From Oreohelix idahoensis (Eukaryota > Mollusca > Gastropoda > Stylommatophora > Oreohelicidae): a DNA stretch of 64,000 nucleotides. Position 1 is the first letter of the stretch, and each line of letters begins with the position of its first letter. Location: contig JAMPIV010016236.1 in NCBI GenBank assembly GCA_024509875.1, positions 242,001 through 306,000 of the forward strand, read 5' to 3'. Shown here in pieces: positions 55,063 to 64,000 of the stretch. The notes below the pieces were generated by a model. It was not told the origin of the DNA, searched no databases, and saw only the letters and a list, made by a program, of their open reading frames with translations. The translations under genes and the position numbers were made by a program.

Positions 55063-57472
55063 AAAAAGAGAATACAATTTTCCTTGCCTACCATATTTTG
55101 TATCATACACTTTTCCTCGTTCAAACTGTATCACAAGCTTATGTATTCTATATTGTTGTCCTATAACATACCCTTTTCAGTCTGTCATATTTTATGTCAT
55201 ACACTTTTGTCTTATTTATTAAAAGCTTACACTGATTATTACCTTGTTTATTTTTATCATTTTCTGCATCTGTGAACACTTAATGGCACACAGGACTTTG
55301 CCGTTTTCACGCAGGGTATTCTTATTTACAAAAACACAAATGAGATGGTTCGCTTCCCTCTCGATCGATATTTTTCTTGGTTTTGTGATATTTATGTTAT
55401 AACGCATCTGTGGTAAAGTGGGATGATATAAATATTTATAGGGACTTAGTGTACTGACTGAGATCAGCTGTGAAGGTATCTGTATCTAATATGTGTAGTG
55501 TTTTACAGATAACCTTACTTACTGCCACATATTTATATCTCAGTCAGAATTATTCTGGAATATTGTGTTGGCAACGTTATATGTCTAGGGTTATGCAAAT
55601 GATGAAGTGTAAGTCACCACAACAACAAACAGATAAACAATTTAATTATTCCACCATACTTGACAATACTGTGACACTCACAAACAGTCAACACTCTAGA
55701 AGACTATCTTAAAAGATTCAATGATAAATTTCAGATATATACAGATGTATTGATTTTTTCTACAATAGTGATCCTGATTCAACTACACAGTGAACCAGGC
55801 AATATTATAACATGTAATTACAAATATTATGTACACAGATATAAATGTGGCCTGTGCATTGACATACAATATTAGTAATCTATGTGTGTGAGTTGTGATG
55901 TGGTAATATGAGGTAATACTGGTTTTGTTCTTCAAGATATGTTCTTATTGGTCATCATGACTGCATGTGCTTGTGTATGTTGGAACTAGTATTGGAGATG
56001 GTCTCAGTTCCGAACATTAAAACAATTAGTTGTCCCTCTTTAATTAATACAATTCATTTTAAAAGGAGGGGTACAAATTGTTGAGCTCTGTTGGCCACGA
56101 AGGGCTTAACTTTCGTGATGGCGGCAGGCAAAGACTCCTCTGCTAGACTTCTTCACTGGTTCTGAAGACACCTCACTGGTTCTGAAGACACCTCACTGGT
56201 TACTACAGGGACCAAAGAGTATGTTGTAGCCTCTGGATTCAGCAAATGCTCAGACCAGGTGCGGCTTCAATAACTAGGACCACAGTCCCACAATTCAAGG
56301 AAATAAACACAGATACGTTGACTAGCAATGAATGTAGGCACAAATACTGGCACAAATTCCCATCTGCTTATGTTCCAGGCTTTTATTTAGCAAAAATATG
56401 AGCTGGCTTCAACGCACTGTTGCTTTATCAAGCTTATTTGAACTAGTGGTCTCGAACTAACGCTATCAATTAACTATATTAACAGACCTAACCAATCAGG
56501 CCATTTCTACCCCATCGTTTGAAAAAAAGTACTCTTACTTCCGTCTCCCTTGACAACAAAAGATAGCATTAATAGTCCGACTAATCGTGTTTAGCCTTAC
56601 ATATCATTCCATCCAATCAATTCAAATGTAACTTGTGGCCTATTTCCGTACAATGGTGGTTTAAAATTCTGCCACTGAGCGACTCCGAGTTTTTAGGTTG
56701 TCTGACACCCTCATTATTTTTTTTTGCCTATAATTTATTAATTCCTGGACTATTTGCGTAACACTTAACATATTCTGTGTCAGCAAGCCCTAAGGAATCC
56801 AAATATCTCAATTTAAGGGAGCTAGGTGGCTGCGTTCAAAATGTGCATTTTCTACCACCTCCTGTTCACTTCAATCCCCATGTGGTGTCTGGGTACTGTC
56901 ATGTTTTCAAACGTAAACCCATCTAATGTCATCTTTCCTAATAAGCGTTTTTTCAGGTTTTTAAAACCTAACTCTGGGAAGGGTAGTGTTTTTATCACTG
57001 TCCGTCTGAAAAAAAGTTAGTGCATGTGGCCTTACACGCGTGATAGTAGTAATTGTATATCGCGTTACGCTTGTTGGGGGTGGCATTAATAGCGAGACGC
57101 GTGTTTAGTGTTGCATGCGTTCCTGATTTTCAGCCCTCCCTTCTTTCCATCCTACATCCATCTGTCCATTCGTAGTGTAATTAATTTAGGTCATACGCAG
57201 TGTGCCTCTCAATGTTTTTCCTTAGAAATGCAATACCCGTTTTAATGTGTTATGGAAACGCTTGTATTATGCAGTGGCTTGTATTTAACGTGGAAACGTT
57301 ACAATTTGCAGACAAAGCATAAACAAAGGGGATTTCGAGTACTGTCATTGTGACAGCACTGTTCTTTACCATTCTTCTTCCTTTTATAGAATTTATTTGT
57401 TAGGCTTTACATTTACTTTTTAATTTATATATGTGGATTAGAATTTCTCACGACAGCATCTTAACTGAAAGG
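55063..57472. other. No gene recognised (2.4 kb)
   Basis: AT-rich. A small direct repeat TCACTGGTTCTGAAGACACC lies at ~56153-56190. I looked for further protocadherin exons in phase 0 and saw none convincing. Confidence 0.45.
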
Positions 57473-57726
57473 TAAGGTAAAGGTAAGGTAAAGGTAAGGT
57501 AAAGGTAAAAGTAGTCCCATAGCAGGTACTGCCGTAGAGGAGTGAAGTGTTAGAGACGTCACTATGCTAGGTACGGCATCGAGAGGTGGGGGTGACAAGT
57601 TCCCTCAAGAGCAAAGTTAGGTACCCATTTACAACTGCATAGACTGGAGCGTGTCGACACCGTGAATCGAACCCGGCACCTGTGCCGCGAGAGACCAGCG
57701 CTCTAGCCACTCTGCCAATCGGACGC
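57473..57726 (-). mobile_element. SINE-A, full length with TTACC-repeat tail
   Basis: Head at 57726 (complement GCGTCCGATTGGCAGAGTGG), box B GGTTCGATTC, and tail of (TTACCT)-type repeats at 57473-57512. The clearest tail of the family. Confidence 0.93.
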
Positions 57727-57877
57727 TCAACTGAAAGGTACACAATGTAAATTAATATTGTAATACAAATATAACCAGATATGAATTTAAAATGTAAGGG
57801 ATTACAGTAACAATAAGATGCCTGTAAGAACTCAATACCTGGCGTCTGAATAAAAATGGCCCGTGAGAAAGTTGGAC

Positions 57878-57972
57878 TGACGTCATTATTGATGGACTGA
57901 CGTCACTGTTGGACTGACGTCACTGTTGGATGACGTCATTGTTGGACTGACGTCACTGTTGGACTGACGTCA
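57878..57972. promoter_or_regulatory. Cluster of six perfect TGACGTCA palindromes (CRE-type)
   Basis: TGACGTCA starts at 57878, 57898, 57915, 57931, 57948 and 57965, spaced 16-20 bp in a GGACTGACGTCACTGTT tandem repeat. This octamer is the full cAMP response element bound by CREB/ATF bZIP factors. Binding here is inferred. Confidence 0.7.
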
Positions 57973-58116
57973 TTAATATTTTATTCAAGTTGTTGTTTTG
58001 CTTCTCTTTGGTCCATAATGAGCATGCGGCCACAACGGCATTGCTCCCCCCCATTTACAAAAATTTATTTGCATTGGTTTTTGCTGCTGTGCTTTCCGTA
58101 GCTGATTATTTTACAT

Positions 58117-58873
58117 CAGGGTGGTCCAACTTATCCCCCCCCCCCCCCCCCCCCCCCCGAGGGCCACGTAAACCAAAAATTTAAAGGTCGCGGTCCATTC
58201 ATGATGAAAATAATTACTTAAATTAAAAGCTCAGTGAAAAATGGATGAAAATTGAGATGTGCGAAATTAAAAATAAAATAAAAATGACAATGAGTAATGA
58301 GTTTTTATTTGGATAATTTGTGTTTTATTGTGACAGTGTAGATTTTCTTTACCCAGTCTCGATATCAAATTCAATCGAACGCTTTCCGATGCTGACTGCG
58401 GGCAGTAAAACATTGCTTTGAACCAGACGTTTTGAGTCTAATTTGGGACCCAAAGATGCAGCAATAGAGAATGCAGTCAGCGACCCATAGCTTGACTGCT
58501 TGCGTCAGGGTCAGCGAACCAGAGCTGACCAAGACCCTACTCCACCTCCACGTGATGGTCATGGAAACAGGCAACATCACTGCAGTCTGGAGAGAGTAGG
58601 GATCGAAGAGGGAAGGCAAACCCGGTCCCAAAAAATGCCGTGCTGAAGTCGGATGTGTCGGCCGAAAGACGCAGATGTCGCAGCTCCGGTGTAAACAGAC
58701 ACAACGCAACCAACGTCCTTTTCATGACAAACAAGGAAGAAGAAGAAGAAGGGTCTAATATCAAAAGTATTAATTATCCAATATAATTAAAGAAATATTT
58801 TTTGTATGAGTGCTGGCCACAAAATTGTACGCGGGTCGCATATGGCCCGCGGGACTGCAGTTGGACCACGCTG
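58117..58873. mobile_element. hAT-like element, 757 bp, carrying a family-B insertion
   Basis: Left CAGGGTGGTCCAACTTATC, right complementary to CAGCGTGGTCCAACTGCAG. Flanks TTTTACAT (58109-58116) and TTTTACGT (58874-58881), 7 of 8. Internal GGGCCACG and complement of GGCCCGCGG near the ends. A family-B retroposon occupies 58443-58752. Confidence 0.88.
58443..58752 (+). mobile_element. Family-B retroposon inside hAT element
   Basis: Matches 1828-2119 and extends ~20 bp further 5'. Ends in (GAA)n. GTCTAAT at 58436-58442 and 58753-58759 may be its TSD. Confidence 0.82.
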
Positions 58874-59437
58874 TTTTACGTTATGATGTTCTAGCACCTT
58901 GCACGTTATTAAAGTGATCAGGAAGATACGTGACCGGCTCATGTTAGACAGTGTCACACACCTAAGACGGGAATGAAGACTTCCATCTTGCATGAACTAA
59001 CGGAAACGCAATATTAACAAAACCTAATGAATGAAGCAGCCCAACTTCGTCGTGCCCAACATTTTGAGTAGCTACGTGGTGGGAATATTCTCATCAGTAG
59101 CAGGAGAGATTCGGTACGTCATGTTAGATTGATGAACAGATCTGACTCGCAGGCATGAGCGAGATTACCATTAGCAGGTACGTGAAAATATTGCCTGGTT
59201 CCGGTTATGCTTATTTCCGATTAGGAAATATGAGATATTTACTGGATCTTTTGCGCGGAAAAAAAATTCTACAACCTGTGCGGCTCTTTATGCCTAATAC
59301 AGGTTTAAGAAATATATATATATAAGCGAGCACAGCGCTACAGATAGGTAAGCGTTACATGGTGCGTAGATGTGTTTTGATAATAAACTTTATGAGGAGT
59401 TTGAAAATGTAACTTTTCATGCAGTGTCTAGAAATAG
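58874..59437. other. No gene recognised
   Basis: A TATATATATATAAG stretch at ~59313 precedes GCGAGCAC, TATA-like but without a gene. Confidence 0.45.
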
Positions 59438-59615
59438 TGTCTGATTGGCATACGGGTTAGAGCTCTTCCCTCTCGCAGCAAGTTACCGGGTTCCGAAATC
59501 GAAATATGGTAGCGCCACGCTCTAGTCTACCCAGCTGTAAATGGGTACATGACTCTACTCTCGAGTTAGGTAAGGCAAAGGCAGTGAGGAAGAGGTCTGG
59601 CCACGTCACCTCATA
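59438..59615 (+). mobile_element. SINE-A, left part, split by unidentified insert
   Basis: Head TGTCTGATTGGCATACGGGT, box B-like GGTTCCGAAATC, body to CACGTCACCTCATA. Continues at 60246-60342. Confidence 0.85.
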
Positions 59616-60244
59616 TCTATGCAAGGAGGCATATCTAGAGTCATCCTTATATGACCACCAGCTAAGCACAATGCTGTAGTTTACTCGTACTTATGTGAAA
59701 GTGAACCTCTGTCTGTGAGGCTAATTACCCGTCATTAACACTTGAACTCATTTACACACTTCCACGGATTCCCTCTGTGGTGAAACATGTTGAGAACCTA
59801 ACATTGCACACTAAGCTTGGAGAAGTAACTTGAGCCCCAGACATAACTCTAGCTTCTACCTGGTTGGCTGCAGGCAGGAGGATTTCACCGTGGACCCATG
59901 ACAGGCAGGAAAGCTGAGAAGTGGCTCTGTGTAAGGACGCGACATTTCCGTGGGAGAGCCCAGAACCAGAGCACAGTATGTTACCTCTGCATTTTTTGGA
60001 GAGCCCCATTGAATGGCGAGGAATGCACGTTATGCCACGCATTTCTTCCTTATAGATTGGGACCAGATGTGATGATCTTTTTAAATACAAGCCAAGCTGG
60101 AGCTCATGACTTCAAACTCAACACGTTTCAGAATGGCAGAAAAGCCACTGGAAAAGTCTAGATCTACAGTGTAGATAATACCAAGGAGTCTTCATCTTGG
60201 TACTGGCTGCAAAAGAGTGATAGGCTCAGCAGCCCTAGATAAAC
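59616..60244. mobile_element. Unidentified 629-bp insertion with 8-bp direct repeats
   Basis: Splits a SINE-A exactly; ACCTCATA occurs at 59608-59615 and 60245-60252. The ends (TCTATGCAAGG.. and ..CTAGATAAACA) show no clear inverted repeat, no TG..CA and no A-tail. Inside are an 87-codon plus frame (59898-60161) and a 112-codon minus frame (59752-60090) of unknown family. It could be a hAT-type non-autonomous element with eroded ends or another insertion class. Confidence 0.6.
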
Positions 60245-60245
60245 A

Positions 60246-60342
60246 ACCTCATAAAGCTGAAGGATGTATTATAGTCAAGTCTCTAACACTTAACTCACAT
60301 ATGGCATTGTCTGCTTTGGGACTATCTTTACATGTACCTTTG
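60246..60342 (+). mobile_element. SINE-A, right part of the split copy
   Basis: CCTCATAAAGCTGAAGGATG to ACATATGGCATTGTCTGCTT and ACTATCTTTAC. Confidence 0.85.
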
Positions 60343-61369
60343 GAAATATTAAAAACATCTTGCTGAAGTATTTTGCTGTTGATAGTGATAAGACTGCTGA
60401 TGATGTAAAAGATGTTGATGTAGTAGTGCTAGAATCCTTAGATGCCGTCATTGAAAAATCGTAACGCCGGCTCATAATTACTTCAACCGATGCATTTAGC
60501 TTTCTCTTAAGTTAAGCTGGATTTCCGAGATTTCAGATTCAGAGAGGAACAATGTTATTCATGAAGCACTTTATAAGGCATTTCGCAAACACATTAGATC
60601 ACTTCACACAATCAGATGCAAATGGAAAGAAGAGTGAAAACCAAATGTGTGGCCAAAACACCATTTGTCACAAGGCAAATAGAGACTTGACTCGAGTCAG
60701 CTTGACAGACTCTACCTGCTCTTTTGTCAGCGAGTCTGCGCTTTCTCATTATGTATTCGACTCTGCGAGATTGCTCATCAGCTAATGAAATTTTAAACCC
60801 TTTAAATCTAAAATAGAAAATCACGAATGTTGCATTAGAAGCTACGGCCGGTAATCCTTCGCTTTGGGTGAGGGAATCTCGAGTGGCAATTATGCTCGTT
60901 GCCTTATGTCACAAAGTGCCACGTGAGAATTGATCACACTTTTTTTGCCCACAACATTAAAAAAAAAATTACTCTACGGTTATCTTTGTTATTATTAATC
61001 TTCATTTAACATTATTTTATTGTTTATATATGTCACGTATGTAAATCGGTTGTGATTAATTTCTTAATTGTTCTTAATATCCTTCTCATAGTGGCTTGAT
61101 GTGGTAATTTCAGTAAGGGAAGCAACTGAAGTGCCACGTTTTCAAAATCCCCATAAGTGAGAAATCATCAACAAAACAAAAGAATGGTCTGGAGAAGTGT
61201 ATAATTGAACACCCAACAATTACACAACAACAGAATGGTCTGGAGATGTGTATACTTGAACACCGAACAATTACGCAACAAAAGCTGCTCTAATAATACA
61301 TAAATAATATAATAATGGCCCTTTCAGTCATAACTGATTATGGGAATGCGCCCCTGAGGTGACAGCCCT
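60343..61369. other. No gene; short duplication at 61180-61275
   Basis: GAATGGTCTGGAGAAGTGTA..ACAATTACACAACA is repeated once with changes. Otherwise nothing recognised. Confidence 0.5.
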
Positions 61370-61600
61370 CAGCTGCGTATTTCCCTGATGTTCCTTTCGA
61401 CGTTTTCTCCTACTTACCGTGAGAGCTTCTTTTCGCCCAATCTGAGGTGGCGCCGTAGAGATCATCGCCACGTGGTGCGATATACAGCTTCACTCTCCCA
61501 GGCTGCTGGACATGTCCAGTGCTCTCATGTCTCTCTTGCACACATCTTTGAACCTCAGCTGCGGTCGCCCAACTGTTCTTTTGCCATCTGCTAGTTGTCC
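61370..61600 (-). mobile_element. LINE C-terminus fragment of a fourth family
   Basis: Minus strand in shifted frames: GRPQLRFKDVCKRDMRALDM at about 61565-61505, then SLGE, HHVA. This is the post-RT segment of another LINE (KR-VGRP-LR-KDVCKRD). It is broken by stops and shifts, with no tail identified. Confidence 0.65.
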
Positions 61601-61861
61601 GCTGATCTAATGATAAGTAGTTAACCATGGGTAATGAATGACAGTCATCACCAACAGCTAACGCTTAGTGATGGTGGATCACATACAAGACAATGAAAGA
61701 AAGCAGTAACACCAAACTGTAACCCAGGGTAACAGGACACGCCCTGTGTCTGTAGAACATTGCTCATTTGTACATCGGACTCCAGTACATTTTTTTGGGT
61801 GGCATTTATATTTGCGTTCTAGTAACAGTTTTACAGCAATCCTGCCGCCCTTTATGAAAAA

Positions 61862-62102
61862 AGATAGTCCCATAACAGATACTGTCGTAGGGGAGTGAAG
61901 TGTTAGAGATTTAACCATACCAGGTCCAGCATCGAGAGGTGGGGGGTGATCAGTTCCCTTCCTCGCTGCCTTTTCCTTTCCTAACTCAAAGCCAAGTACC
62001 AATTTACAGCTGGGTAGACTGGAGCGTGTCGTTACCGTGATTCGAACTTGGCACCTTTACCGCGAGAGGCCAGCACTCTAACCACTCTGTCAATCGGACG
62101 CT
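61862..62102 (-). mobile_element. SINE-A, full length
   Basis: Head GCGTCCGATTGACAGAGTGG at 62102, box B GTTCGAATC near 62043, and tail ATCTGTTATGGGACTATC at ~61870. Confidence 0.92.
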
Positions 62103-62189
62103 CATCCCCTTCATTATTAACACATATTCCATTGCAGTATAAGTAGAAATTGTAAGAAGGAAAAATAAAACGCAAAAATGTGCCGAAGA

Positions 62190-62375
62190 GAATGAGTAAA
62201 ATGGTAATGACTTAGTGGCTAGTAATGATATAACAATGGCAGAGCACATACTAGTGGAATGGGAGGTAAACAATTTAATTTGCAGATGTACAGGACACAT
62301 ACTGAGGAACTCAACAGCTAACATCACAGGACAGTCTATGTTTAACAATCACCGGGGAGTAAGAAAAAGAGAATG
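62190..62375 (+). mobile_element. LINE-A C-terminal fragment
   Basis: CRCTGHILRNSTANITGQS-like reading at ~62280-62337 parallels WRWIGHTLRKPVDSITRQF of LINE-A. Then NNHRGVRKRE. Very decayed. Confidence 0.6.
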
Positions 62376-62399
62376 ATCCTATACAACAGCGAGAAAGAA

Positions 62400-63080
62400 A
62401 GGGGAGGATAAGAAAACACAAGGAGATGAAAGAAGGATGTCAAAAAAAGGAGAAAAGAGAAGGATATCAAAGCACAAGGAGAAGAGAGAACGATGTCAAA
62501 ACACAAGGAGAAGAGAGAACGATGTCAAAACACAAGGAGAAGAGAGAAGGATGTCAAAACACAAGAAGAAGAGAGAACGATGTCAAAACACAAGGAGGAG
62601 AGAAGGATGTGAAAACATATGGTGATGAGAGAAGGATATAAAAAAACATGGGGAAGAGAGAAGGATGTCAAACACAAGGAGAAGAATGTCAAAACACAAG
62701 GAGAAGGATATCAAAACACAAGGAGAAGAGAGAATGATATCAAAACACAAGAGAAAAGGATGTGAAAACATATAGTGATGAGAGAAGGATATCAAAACAA
62801 GGAGAAGAGAGAAGGATGTCAAAACACAAGGAGGAGAGAAGGATGTGAAAACATATGGTGATGAGAGAAAGATATCAAAACACATGGAAAAAAGAGAAGG
62901 ATGTCAGACACAAGGAGAAGAATGTCAAAACACAAGGAGAAGGATATCAAAACACAAGGAGAAGAGAGAAGGATGTCAAAACACAAGGAGAAGAGAAAAG
63001 GATGTCAAAACACAAGGAGAAATGAGAAGGATTAGAAAACCATAAAACACAGAGAGAAGAGAGAAGATTATCAAAACACG
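62400..63080. repeat. 29-bp minisatellite with ~236-bp higher-order unit
   Basis: Unit AAGGAGAAGAGAGAAGGATG plus TCAAAACAC. A block with GTGAAAACATATGGTGATGA recurs at ~62608 and ~62845, with CAAGGAGGAG at 62591 and 62827, 236 bp apart. Open frames on both strands arise from it. Confidence 0.95.
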
Positions 63081-64000
63081 GAGATACCAAAGAAGAATAA
63101 GAGAAAATAAGGTTATCAGACGCACCATAAACCACACGCAGAAGAGAAATGGGAGAAAAATACACACGGAGAAAAGAAAATGAGAAGAAAATACAAGGAA
63201 GAGAGAACGATGTTTGTCGTGTGGTGAGTCACTGGGGCAACTACGACAGTAGTTTTTGACAGGAATAGTCTATGAGATATTAGATATAAGGTCTCTAGAA
63301 ATTGGCTCGTTAAGAAAGAAAAAAAGACCTATTCGAGATAGGGACAAGAAGACAGGAATGCGAATGCTTTCCACTAGACAGTGTTTTCTAATAAATTATG
63401 GAAAGAGTTCTGTTTCCCCACGACCTTAGCTTCTGCCCTTAGATCCCGTAAAGAAAAAGCCCCCAACCTCATCTGAGTAGAGAAAGGTTCCTATAGGTGA
63501 ATATGTAACACCGACAGCACGAGTGATACATTAACAAACTCTTGATAATGATCAACTGATCGTTGGGTTTATTAATGAAATATCCACACATATAGGGTTA
63601 GTAATGGTTAGAACGTGATGATGGTGAAAGACGATTCACACAAAACACACAGATGAGATAATAAAATTACAGTTAATTAAGTAATAGTTAATTAAGGATG
63701 AACTGGTGTAGAGTGAAATGATGATGTGATATGATACGTGTTACCAAAATGGTGAGTACTCTACACAGTCCATGTGTCTCTAAATGCTTCTCCTAGATAT
63801 GAGGATTCACATGTATGCATAAAATGTCCCAAGTTGTTATACGTTATGTCGAATGGGGTATCTCTAAGTCGAGGACGTTCTGATGAATACTGTTGTCGTA
63901 CGGAGAACGCTGACGAGATATTTATGTATATTCCTTCACTGTTTGAGTATATCTCTGTAGTGTGGATCAACAGTTAATAGTTGTCATATGAACAAAAGGT
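63081..64000. other. No gene recognised
   Basis: Purine-rich, then AT-rich sequence with no supported feature. Confidence 0.5.

Noticed and set aside
55508..55712. A further protocadherin exon after TTTTACAG
   Set aside because: A phase-0 reading is possible but the residues do not resemble a protocadherin tail, and acceptor-like sites are frequent in AT-rich DNA.

Overview
This is eukaryotic, AT-rich, repeat-dominated DNA from a metazoan. Only one host gene is convincing: a protocadherin (50083-54475, plus strand, 3' end not found). The mix of tRNA-derived SINEs, RTE-like LINEs, Tc1/mariner and hAT elements, SCAN-like Gag and abundant minisatellites, together with a protocadherin whose ectodomain is almost all in one large exon, suggests a mollusc and probably a gastropod. 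The taxon is an inference; no rRNA or mitochondrial marker is present.

Layout. 0.5-7 kb: broken LINE copies (families 'LINE-A' and 'LINE-C'), a 292-bp retroposon (family 'B') with a 12-bp target-site duplication (TSD), a 196-bp hAT-like MITE with an 8-bp TSD, and a tRNA-derived SINE (family 'SINE-E') with an internal tandem duplication. 10-20.3 kb: a nested stack. A LINE-A copy is split by two SINE-A insertions. The second SINE-A is split by a Ty3/gypsy-like LTR element (11458-20139, 5-bp TSD) that encodes Gag-protease but no polymerase. Its 3' LTR is split by a 2.97-kb RTE-like LINE ('LINE-B', 12-bp TSD). 20.7-27.2 kb: a dead mariner inside a 57-bp minisatellite, a Tc1-like element (23852-25385) with an uninterrupted 337-residue transposase, then a larger block of the same minisatellite. 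28-49 kb: no gene recognised; SINEs, a SINE-E copy with a 5' inversion, three copies of an interspersed repeat ('family H') of which two carry different minisatellites, a foldback DNA element, and three hAT-like non-autonomous elements. 49.5-54.5 kb: the protocadherin, with LINE debris in its intron. 54.5-64 kb: SINEs, a hAT element carrying a family-B copy, six perfect TGACGTCA palindromes in 95 bp, a SINE-A split by an unidentified 629-bp insert, and a 29-bp minisatellite.

How the parts relate. There is no operon or multi-gene system here. The transposons are independent and mostly dead. Only the Tc1-like transposase looks intact, and the LTR element is recent (its two LTRs differ at about four sites in the first ~395 bp) but non-autonomous. 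Most long open frames outside these elements come from tandem repeats whose unit length is a multiple of three.
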